DNA of 5,266 nt from Phycisphaerales bacterium (GTDB lineage: Bacteria; Planctomycetota; Phycisphaerae; Tepidisphaerales; Tepidisphaeraceae): positions 1-5,266 of the forward strand of contig JAQGHK010000067.1 in NCBI GenBank assembly GCA_028288875.1. The letters run 5' to 3'. The notes beneath the pieces were generated by a model. That model saw only the letters and a program-made list of their open reading frames with translations, searched no databases and was not told where the DNA came from. Positions 1 to 5,266 of this stretch are shown here, in pieces. The number at the start of each line of letters is the position of its first letter. Position 1 is the first letter of the stretch. The translations under genes and the position numbers were made by a program.

Positions 1-1401
1 CGGCGGTGGTGGTGGCGGAGGAGGTGGAGGTGTAACTGGCCCGGTCATGCTGCCGATCGATAGCCCTGAGACTGTTTGGCCGCCGGTGAGGGTTAAATCG
101 ATCGGCGTGGTGCTCGGCACGTACCCATTCGGGAAGACCCGCCGCACGTGGTACATGCCTGCGCCCAGGCCGGAGAATCTAAACGCGCCGCCGGCATCCG
201 TGACGGTGCTTTTCTCGCCGGCATCGAGAACGCCGTCGTTATCCGTGTCGAGGAAGACGGTCTTGCCGCTCGCCTTGCTGTCGCTGCCGTCGAAGACGCC
301 GTTGCGATTGCTGTCGTTGAACGTGAAGCCGCTGATTGTGGCGGTGCCCGGCGGCGGTGGTGGCGGTGCGCTTTGTAGTTCCGTCGTGTACCCGGCATAG
401 GCCGGCGACGTGATCGCGTCGTAGACGGCCTGCTGCAGCAGTGCCGCCAATTTAGGATCGGCGACTTTGCCACCGTACGCCGACGGCGCGGCGACGCCGC
501 GCGGGTCGATGCCCGTCATGGAAGAGTAGAAGGTGAGTGCGACCACGTACGCGCCGATGCCCGACGAAGGGTGCGATTGGTCGCGATACATGTCATAGAT
601 GGACGTCAGGCTGGTGCCCGCGAACTTGCCGGCCTTAAGCATCTGATCGATGTTGTAATACGCCTCGCCAACGGGAATCAGCTTCACCGGTGGGAGGCTG
701 GCCGTGGTTGGATCAGCAGCTTGCGCGGAGCGCAGCAGCGGTACGAGCTGCTGCATGGCCGAGCGGTCGATGAACGCGGGATGCTGGGCGGCTTCGTCGT
801 ACGCCCGGAGCCACAGCGTCGAATAATCGAATGGATTGCCCGTGGGCGTGAGGTCTTCGTTGATGTCGGTGCGGCGGGTCGGCCGCGAGTAGAGGAACAC
901 CTGCCCGTTCGGATTGTTGGCGGCCATCACGCGGAGAAACGCCATCGCGTTGGGGACCTCGGCCTCCTCGTGCTCGGTCGGCTGGCCGACGTCGTAAGTA
1001 TCCTTCAGGAGGCGGCGATCACCGGGCTGAAGGGTCAACACATCCCACGGGAAATGTTCGAATGCATTGTGGTAATTGCCGAACGGATTGCTGTTGTTGG
1101 CATCAGCGGGGTCAATGCCGCTGGTGAAATAACCTTTGACGAGGTTGTAGTTCTGCGCGATCGAATACCCCGGCCCGGCCTGGCGGCCGAGGCTGACGCT
1201 GGTGCCATCGCGGCCGAGCAGGGCGGCGAGGCCGGCGTAGTTGACGCTGTCGGTGAGACTGTTGCCGACGAGAAAGACGTGCCGCGTCGCAACGTCAGCG
1301 GGGACAACAGTTGCGATTGCCGGGGACGCCGCGGGAACGGCGGCGTACAGCGCGCGCCCGTCGAGGGGTTCGAAAGCGAAGGGGCGATAGTGGCGCGACA
1401 T
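1..1401 (-). CDS. Exported SGNH-type hydrolase with SdrD B-like domain (partial, C-terminus off the left edge)
   Basis: The minus-strand frame is open from the ATG at 1401 to the window edge (467 residues, no stop). The start is firm: an in-frame TGA lies at 1489-1491 and no ATG, GTG or TTG occurs between it and this ATG. Residues 8-21 (FAFEPLDGRALYAA) resemble the planctomycete LEPR-XLL-type N-terminal motif, so export is inferred; there is no classic long hydrophobic signal. Residues about 40-300 look like an SGNH/GDSL hydrolase: VFLVGNSLTD with presumed nucleophile Ser48, WDVLTLQ at 119-125 in the place of block III, and DQSHPS with Asp274 and His277 as the presumed catalytic pair. Six prolines (346-351) link to an SdrD B-like beta-sandwich (about 355-452) with Asp-rich, possibly calcium-binding loops (363-374 and 385-396). 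A second polyproline run (458-467) reaches the edge, so at least one more module probably follows. Substrate unknown; an ester or acetyl group on a carbohydrate is one possibility. No clear Shine-Dalgarno is seen. Confidence 0.85.
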   Translation of the reverse strand, partial: MSRHYRPFAFEPLDGRALYAAVPAASPAIATVVPADVATRHVFLVGNSLTDSVNYAGLAALLGRDGTSVSLGRQAGPGYSIAQNYNLVKGYFTSGIDPADANNSNPFGNYHNAFEHFPWDVLTLQPGDRRLLKDTYDVGQPTEHEEAEVPNAMAFLRVMAANNPNGQVFLYSRPTRRTDINEDLTPTGNPFDYSTLWLRAYDEAAQHPAFIDRSAMQQLVPLLRSAQAADPTTASLPPVKLIPVGEAYYNIDQMLKAGKFAGTSLTSIYDMYRDQSHPSSGIGAYVVALTFYSSMTGIDPRGVAAPSAYGGKVADPKLAALLQQAVYDAITSPAYAGYTTELQSAPPPPPPGTATISGFTFNDSNRNGVFDGSDSKASGKTVFLDTDNDGVLDAGEKSTVTDAGGAFRFSGLGAGMYHVRRVFPNGYVPSTTPIDLTLTGGQTVSGLSIGSMTGPVTPPPPPPPPPP

Positions 1402-1525
1402 GTCGCTAATACGGTACGACAGGACGGAGCGAGTTGGAAGAAAGTTCTGATCGCGTTGCTTGGCAATGCGGTTGCGATTGAATCGTGTTCAGTGAGCCCA
1501 GTCGGCGGCGGCGACGTTTGACTGC

Positions 1526-1562
1526 TCGCTTGCGTCTTCGCCTGCGGCGATCGCGCAAGCGA
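1526..1562 (-). other. Nested inverted repeat, possible leader RNA hairpin
   Basis: The outer arms TCGCTTGCG (1526-1534) and CGCAAGCGA (1554-1562) are a perfect 9-base inverted repeat. Inside, TCGCC (1538-1542) and GGCGA (1546-1550) pair around a TGC triloop, leaving a three-by-three internal loop. The element lies about 125 bases upstream of the SGNH hydrolase ATG and is not followed by a T-run on either strand, so it is not an obvious intrinsic terminator. It could be a leader RNA structure or a protein-binding palindrome. The pairing is directly seen; the function is a guess. Confidence 0.4.
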
Positions 1563-1659
1563 AAATCGGTGCCGGTTACGCGGCCGAACCATCCCTCGCG
1601 TACAAGTCTTTTGACCGAATTCCACGCGGGAATCTTTTGCGCTGTGCTGCGAAAAGCAA

Positions 1660-1689
1660 ACCGCCCCGGCGATCGCTCACCGGGGCGGT
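1660..1689 (-). terminator. Intrinsic terminator of clpX, possibly bidirectional
   Basis: ACCGCCCCGG (1660-1669) and CCGGGGCGGT (1680-1689) form a perfect 10-base GC-rich stem with a 10-base loop. On the minus strand it begins 28 bases after the clpX stop and is followed by a T-rich stretch (TTTGCTTTTC, overlapping the last stem base), as expected of a Rho-independent terminator. The plus strand also has a short T-rich stretch after the stem, so it could stop transcription from the left as well. Confidence 0.85.
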
Positions 1690-1717
1690 ATTCGTTTTGA
1701 AATAATCGAGCGTCGCT

Positions 1718-3091
1718 TTAGGCGCTCTTCTTCTGCTGCGTCTGCCCGAAGAGCTGCTTGCGGCCCATGACCACGTCTTCGTCGATCACATACTTGCCGC
1801 CGGGGTTGTCCGGGAGGTGGTACATGACGTCGAGCATGATCTCTTCGCACACCGCACGCAGGGCACGGGCACCGGTATCCCGCTTGAGAGCCCGCTTGCT
1901 GATCTCACGCAGGGCGCCGACCGTGAATTCCACTTCGCTGCCTTCCAGACGGAAGAAGCGGTGGTACTGCTTGGTGATGGCGTTCTTCGGCTCGGTGAGG
2001 ATGTTCACTAGGACGTCGACGTCCAGCGGTTCCAGCGTGCTGATCAGCGGCAGGCGGCCGATGAATTCGGGAATCATGCCGAATTCGACCAAGTCTTCTG
2101 GCTGAACGTTCCGCAGCACATCGGAGCGGCTTTCCTCGCTGACCTTGGCTTGGCCTTCAGCGCCGAAGCCGATCATCTTCTTGCCGAGGCGCTTCTTGAT
2201 GATGTCTTCCAAGCCGACGAACGTGCCGCCGCAGATGAAGAGGATCTGCGAGGTGTCCATCTGAATGTACTGCTGTTCCGGATGCTTGCGGCCACCCTGC
2301 GGCGGGATGTTCGCCACGGTGCCTTCCAGCATCTTCAGCAATGCCTGCTGAACGCCTTCGCCGGACACGTCACGCGTGATGCTGACGTTGCCGCTGGTCT
2401 TGGCGATCTTGTCGATTTCGTCGATGTAGACGATGCCGCGCTGGGCCGCTTCCAGATCGTAATCGGCGGCCTGCAGCAAACGCAGGAGGACGTTTTCGAC
2501 GTCTTCGCCGACATAGCCGGCTTCGGTGAGCGTGGTGGCGTCGCCGATGGCGAACGGCACGTTGAGCACGCGGGCCAGCGTCTTGGCCATGAGCGTCTTG
2601 CCGCTGCCGGTCGGGCCGATGAGCAGGACGTTGCTCTTATCGAGTTCGACTTCGTCGCTCGGCGTTTCGGCATTGGCCTGTTGAACACTGAGACGCTTGT
2701 AGTGATTGTGGACGGCGACGCTCAGCGCCCGCTTCGGGCCGGCCTGACCGACGACGTGCGTATCGAGATGTTCTTTGATCTGCCGCGGCGACGGGATCGT
2801 CGTGAACAGCGGCTGACTGGTGCTCATCTTCCGCTTTTCCTGGCGGATGATGTTGTGCGCGAGATCAACGCAGTTTGAACAGATATAAACGTCGGACGGT
2901 CCTTCGACCATCGGACCGACGTCACGGCTGGATTTGCCGCAGAAGCTGCAGGTGGTGATCCGACGACCGCGGAAGCCGCCGGGGGGCGTGCCGCCGCCCG
3001 AACCTGTTCCGCCGCCGCCCGCACCGCCGCCGCCGCCACCGGTGGGGGGAGTGCCGCCATTACCACCGCCGCGATTCATTCCATTGGCCAT
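1718..3091 (-). CDS. clpX: ATP-dependent Clp protease ATP-binding subunit ClpX
   Basis: ClpX is the cytoplasmic AAA+ hexamer that unfolds tagged proteins and feeds them into ClpP. This 457-residue protein has all the hallmarks. The zinc-binding domain has C48xxC51 and C71xxC74. The AAA+ core has Walker A GPTGSGKT (159-166), pore-1 loop GYVGED (191-196 region), Walker B VYIDEIDK (221-228) and the pore-2 region ITRDVSGEG (238-246). It also has RKH loop R268-H270, the ClpP-binding IGF loop (307-309), arginine finger in PEFIGRLP (R346) and sensor 2 GAR (407-409). The frame is open upstream to an ATG at 3262, but I chose the ATG at 3091: it is preceded, nine bases away, by GAAGAAGG, and the 57 extra residues are Arg-rich and unlike ClpX. 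The protein is somewhat longer than typical (about 420-430) because of a Gly-rich tract (residues 8-40). Neither clpP nor tig is adjacent. A strong terminator follows, so it is probably transcribed alone. Confidence 0.98.
   Translation of the reverse strand: MANGMNRGGGNGGTPPTGGGGGGAGGGGTGSGGGTPPGGFRGRRITTCSFCGKSSRDVGPMVEGPSDVYICSNCVDLAHNIIRQEKRKMSTSQPLFTTIPSPRQIKEHLDTHVVGQAGPKRALSVAVHNHYKRLSVQQANAETPSDEVELDKSNVLLIGPTGSGKTLMAKTLARVLNVPFAIGDATTLTEAGYVGEDVENVLLRLLQAADYDLEAAQRGIVYIDEIDKIAKTSGNVSITRDVSGEGVQQALLKMLEGTVANIPPQGGRKHPEQQYIQMDTSQILFICGGTFVGLEDIIKKRLGKKMIGFGAEGQAKVSEESRSDVLRNVQPEDLVEFGMIPEFIGRLPLISTLEPLDVDVLVNILTEPKNAITKQYHRFFRLEGSEVEFTVGALREISKRALKRDTGARALRAVCEEIMLDVMYHLPDNPGGKYVIDEDVVMGRKQLFGQTQQKKSA
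2972..3070 (-). repeat. Low-complexity Gly-rich coding tract in the ClpX N-terminus
   Basis: Codons for ClpX residues 8-40 are almost all GGN with a few Thr, Pro, Ala and Ser; on the plus strand this reads as a CCGCC-rich tract. It lies between the start codon and the zinc-binding domain. It is in frame and uninterrupted, so it is probably a flexible, disordered linker. Such tracts are prone to length change by slippage, and also to assembly error. Confidence 0.85.
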
Positions 3092-3100
3092 GATCGAACG

Positions 3101-3108
3101 CCTTCTTC
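3101..3108 (-). promoter_or_regulatory. Ribosome binding site of clpX
   Basis: On the minus strand GAAGAAGG ends nine bases before the ATG at 3091. It is a moderate match to the anti-Shine-Dalgarno complement and is what decides this start over the in-frame ATG at 3262. Confidence 0.6.
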
Positions 3109-3279
3109 GTTGGACCTCAAGACGACGAGTCCCCGCCAGGCGGGCGTCCTTGCCGATACTTCTCGATCTGTACTCCTGATCGACCCGATCCGTCGCCACC
3201 GTTAATACCGACTGGACCGCCCTCTGAGAATCATAACCGGCGGGTCTCGGGATACGAACCAAAGAATCAGGACCGATAA

Positions 3280-3306
3280 ATTAAAACCGCAATTCCTGCC
3301 TGTAAA
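3280..3306 (-). promoter_or_regulatory. Candidate sigma70-type promoter for clpX
   Basis: On the minus strand TTTACA (3306-3301, five of six against TTGACA) is followed after 15 bases by TTTAAT (3285-3280, five of six against TATAAT). The spacer is shorter than the usual 17 and the leader would be about 180 bases. A further lone -10-like TATACT lies at 3339-3334 without a good -35. Planctomycete promoters are poorly characterised, so this is tentative. Confidence 0.3.
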
Positions 3307-3517
3307 CCACGGATTCGCGGGCCCGTCCGAGAAAGTATACGAAACGAAATCACCGCCGGAACCGCGACACAATAATTCCTATCATCACGCAAGGAGAGGC
3401 CCGGCCTGAAAAGGTCGAGTCGTCGAGTTTTCGTCTGTCCTGTGCTCCGTGTTAGTGTCTCCACGGTGAAGGGTTTTTTTCGTGGGGGGCCACGCCGTTA
3501 TGCTGAGCAACTAAAGC

Positions 3518-4852
3518 ATGGATGAATCCACCTTTCTAGCCGAGCAACTCGCCTTGGTGGCGGGGCACCGATTTAACGAGGCGCCCCACCGCCGCTCTGC
3601 GCTCACGCGCGAGGGGGCGATCTATCTGGATAAAGCGCGGATTTTGACCCGCGGCGGCGATTTTGCATCGGCCGCCAGTGCCGCCGAGCGTGCGGTGGCC
3701 GAATCGCCGCAATCGCCGGACGCCCGGGCCTTGCTGGGGGCGTTGCAGCTGGAAATCGGCAATGCCGCCGCCGCCGCACCGCAGTTGGCCGCCGCGGCGG
3801 AGCTTTCGCCGAATTGGGCCGAGGTCAGCCGGTTGTGCGGCGAGGCCGCCTACCGATCCGGCGACATGCACACCGCGCGAAAACATCTTCAAAAGGCCCT
3901 GACGCTGCGTCCAGACTGGCCGGAAGCCGCCGTGCGGCTGGGCGAGACGATGCTCAAGCTTGGCGACTTCGCCGAAGGCTTCCGCCTGATCGACGCCCGC
4001 TTCGCCGCCGCCGGCCAAGTGCCGCCCGGCCCGCGATGGGACGGCAACGCGCCACTGTGGGGCAAAAGCGTGCTGATCGTCGCCGAGCGCGAAATCGGCG
4101 ATCTGGTTCAGTTCATCCGCTACGCCGACCTGCTCAAGAAGCGCGGCGCAACGGTCTATGTCACCTGCCCGGGCGATCTGGTGACGCTGCTGGAAACGGT
4201 GCCCGGCATCCACCGGGCCGTCCCGTTCGGCATGGGGCTGACGCCCACCGACTACGTCATCCCGCTCCTCGGCCTGCCGCTGGCCTTCGGGACGACGCTC
4301 GCCACGGTGCCCGCCAACGTGCCGTATCTGACGGCCGACGAAGGGCTGACCATGGCGTGGAACGCCTATCTGACCGACCAGAAGCCAGAGTCCCGCCTCC
4401 GGGTCGGCCTGGTCTGGGCGGACGCCGGGGAACCGTCGCCTATTCCGGTCCGCAGTGTGGCGTTAGCCGATCTTTCCCCGCTATGGACCGTGCCCGGCGT
4501 GGACTGGTTCGCCATGCAGCAGGGCCCGCAACAGGCGGAGCTGCCGTTCAATGAAACACCGCTGATCGACATCAGCCGTGACCTGACCAGCCCCGGCCAG
4601 ATCGTCGCGGCCGTGGCGGCGCTGGACCTGCTGATCAGCGTCGACACGCCCGCCGCCCACGTCGCCGGCGCGATGAACACCCCGGCCTGGACGATGCTGT
4701 CGGCCGCGTGTGACTGGCGCTGGCTCGGCACCGGCGAAACCACGCCGTGGTACCCGAGCGTGCGCTGCTTCCGCCAGGAAGTCGCCGGTGAATGGGAACC
4801 GGTAGCCCGGCGAATCGCGGCGGCGCTGACGGACGTGCTGGCGGGGGCGTGA
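3518..4852 (+). CDS. TPR protein with C-terminal GT-B glycosyltransferase-like domain
   Basis: The protein has 444 residues. Four tetratricopeptide repeats occupy about 34-67, 68-101, 102-135 and 136-165, with the usual small residues and near-terminal Pro. The rest (about 175-444) matches the widespread bacterial TPR-linked glycosyltransferase-like domain, related to GT9/GT41-type GT-B folds. Landmarks are ExxxGDLVQFIRYADLL (190-206), PLLGLPLAFGTTL (249-261), RVGLVWAD (295-302), LDLLISVDTPAAHVAGAM (369-386) and DWRWL (399-403) with PWYPSVRCFRQ (410-420). The family is presumed to move a sugar from a nucleotide donor, with the TPRs holding a partner or acceptor; the actual donor and acceptor cannot be read here. 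Two motifs are weaker than usual: EREIGD replaces the common GExxGD-like form, and the stretch after VWAD (302-312) lacks the usual His before the Arg-Ser. No Shine-Dalgarno precedes the ATG, but an in-frame TAA at 3512-3514 makes it the earliest ATG for this frame. There is no signal peptide, so it is probably cytoplasmic. Confidence 0.88.
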   Translation: MDESTFLAEQLALVAGHRFNEAPHRRSALTREGAIYLDKARILTRGGDFASAASAAERAVAESPQSPDARALLGALQLEIGNAAAAAPQLAAAAELSPNWAEVSRLCGEAAYRSGDMHTARKHLQKALTLRPDWPEAAVRLGETMLKLGDFAEGFRLIDARFAAAGQVPPGPRWDGNAPLWGKSVLIVAEREIGDLVQFIRYADLLKKRGATVYVTCPGDLVTLLETVPGIHRAVPFGMGLTPTDYVIPLLGLPLAFGTTLATVPANVPYLTADEGLTMAWNAYLTDQKPESRLRVGLVWADAGEPSPIPVRSVALADLSPLWTVPGVDWFAMQQGPQQAELPFNETPLIDISRDLTSPGQIVAAVAALDLLISVDTPAAHVAGAMNTPAWTMLSAACDWRWLGTGETTPWYPSVRCFRQEVAGEWEPVARRIAAALTDVLAGA

Positions 4853-4870
4853 CCTGCAGCGATGTTTGGC

Positions 4871-5266
4871 TTAAGGCGCTGTCCAAGCCGATACGTCACG
4901 ATACTGGCCTAAGTGACGCCGCTGGTTCTCAGGGTCGTTGCTGCCGTCGCCGGTGTAAAAGTCGTAGAGCGGCCGCGTGGTCGTAAACGACAGGCCGTCG
5001 CTGGATTCGCAACGGTCAAAGACCAATGGCCGGTCGGCCCCATCCGGCCGGCCCTTCGCGACGAGCACATAGCCGAAGGTCTGCTTGCCGTCACCCCAAG
5101 GATCGATGGGGATCAACGGCAAGTAGCCGGGAACGAGGTCGGCTGCCTGCTCCGGCCAGGTGCCCTGGTCGGCATAATACAGCTGGCACGCCAGCGACAT
5201 CGCGGCCAAGGTTTTGTCGGCGTTCCAGCGATTGATCGTTTCACGGATCCTCTTCTCCGCACCTGC
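4871..5266 (-). CDS. Unrecognised protein, C-terminal part (N-terminus off the right edge)
   Basis: The minus-strand frame is open from the window edge to a TAA at 4871-4873, giving 131 residues. A TTG at 5209 could be read as a start, but the 19 codons before it are open and look coding (helix-like, with RETINRWNADKT), so the gene more probably begins outside the window. The visible part has a helical stretch with LAAMSLACQLYYADQGTWP, then DLVPGYLPLIPIDPWGDG and GYVLVAKG. This Tyr-rich helix followed by G-x-W/Y-P, LVPxYLP and P-x-DPWG resembles the C-terminal part of planctomycete and verrucomicrobial proteins of unknown function, and also loosely the pseudopilin (type II secretion G) body, but I cannot assign a function. 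The C-terminus (from about residue 90) is polar with GDGSNDPENQ, and a Cys is in the middle. The gene converges on the TPR gene with an 18-base gap and no visible terminator. Confidence 0.75.
   Translation of the reverse strand, partial: AGAEKRIRETINRWNADKTLAAMSLACQLYYADQGTWPEQAADLVPGYLPLIPIDPWGDGKQTFGYVLVAKGRPDGADRPLVFDRCESSDGLSFTTTRPLYDFYTGDGSNDPENQRRHLGQYRDVSAWTAP

Larger units (their letters stand above)
1402..1717. other. Intergenic region between clpX and the SGNH hydrolase gene
   Basis: These 316 bases separate two minus-strand genes. They hold the clpX terminator (1660-1689) and a nested hairpin (1526-1562) in what would be the leader of the SGNH gene. No convincing coding sequence is present: a 71-codon plus-strand frame at 1485-1700 runs through the terminator and is Arg-rich without recognisable motifs. 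The strong terminator implies that the SGNH gene has its own promoter between about 1405 and 1655, but I found no good -35/-10 pair. The best weak candidate on the minus strand is TTGCCA, 17 bases, TTTCTT just upstream of the start. Confidence 0.7.
3092..3517. other. Divergent intergenic region between clpX and the TPR glycosyltransferase gene
   Basis: The two flanking genes diverge, so these 426 bases should hold both promoters. The stretch 3230-3390 is visibly richer in A+T than the coding parts. It also contains a T7 run (3474-3480), short inverted repeats around it (3446-3494), and a four-codon micro-ORF (3500-3514). A 65-codon minus-strand frame (3267-3464) exists, but it has no recognised motif or convincing ribosome site, and I do not call it a gene. 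Confidence 0.65.

Noticed and set aside
1406..1411. TATTAG (minus strand) as a -10 box for a leaderless SGNH transcript
   Set aside because: It ends only four bases before the ATG, closer than the usual six or seven, and has no -35-like hexamer at a suitable distance.
301..1480. GTTGCGATTG repeated at 301-310, 1310-1319 and 1471-1480
   Set aside because: The copies are unevenly spaced and fall in different coding frames or outside the gene; no longer shared sequence surrounds them, so chance in a GC-rich region is sufficient.
571..1521. Long plus-strand open frame (316 codons)
   Set aside because: It lies opposite the SGNH hydrolase gene, whose frame shows clear catalytic motifs. Antisense frames stay open easily in GC-rich genes, and this one has no recognisable domain.
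2150..2878. Plus-strand open frame of 242 codons
   Set aside because: It is antisense to the ClpX AAA+ core and is a codon-bias shadow of it.
3092..3262. N-terminal extension of ClpX to an ATG at 3262
   Set aside because: The 57 added residues are unlike any ClpX N-terminus and would place the good ribosome site at 3101-3108 inside the gene; open frame here is probably chance.
3267..3464. Minus-strand frame of 65 codons upstream of clpX
   Set aside because: It sits in the divergent promoter region, has no convincing ribosome site and no recognisable motif.
3814..4554. Plus-strand open frame of 246 codons within the TPR gene
   Set aside because: It is Arg- and Pro-rich and overlaps, in another frame, the TPR and glycosyltransferase motifs that identify the real frame.
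1..5266. CRISPR array, insertion sequence, tRNA or defence system
   Set aside because: No regularly spaced direct repeats, transposase motifs, terminal inverted repeats, tRNA cloverleaf or known defence domains were seen on either strand.

Overview
This GC-rich window (roughly 60% G+C by eye) most likely comes from a member of the Planctomycetota, possibly Phycisphaerae-like. The main evidence is the left-edge protein. Its N-terminus (FEPLDGRALYAA, close to the initiator Met) resembles the LEPR-XLL-type motif on many planctomycete exported proteins, and an SdrD B-like module with proline linkers follows. The lineage is an inference; there is no rRNA or other decisive marker here.

Layout from left to right. 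Positions 1-1401 (minus) hold the first 467 residues of an exported SGNH-type hydrolase fused to an SdrD B-like beta-sandwich domain; its C-terminus lies beyond the left edge. Positions 1402-1717 are non-coding, with a nested hairpin in the leader of that gene and a strong intrinsic terminator (1660-1689) behind clpX. Positions 1718-3091 (minus) encode a complete ClpX, the ATPase/unfoldase of the ClpXP protease, with an unusual Gly-rich segment before its zinc-binding domain. Positions 3092-3517 are a divergent intergenic region that should carry promoters for clpX (leftward) and for the next gene (rightward). Positions 3518-4852 (plus) encode a protein of four TPRs followed by a GT-B glycosyltransferase-like domain. 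Positions 4871-5266 (minus) hold the C-terminal part of an unrecognised protein running off the right edge; it converges on the TPR gene with an 18-base gap.

The four genes do not form an obvious single pathway. clpX is a housekeeping gene with its own terminator and divergent promoter region, and no clpP or tig lies beside it here. The flanking genes look like independent units: one cell-surface or secreted, one probably in glycan or protein glycosylation, one unknown. I see no mobile element, CRISPR array, tRNA, rRNA or defence system. The points most worth a second look are the SGNH plus SdrD B architecture, the ClpX Gly-rich tract, the degenerate motifs in the glycosyltransferase-like domain, and the structured leader upstream of the SGNH gene.
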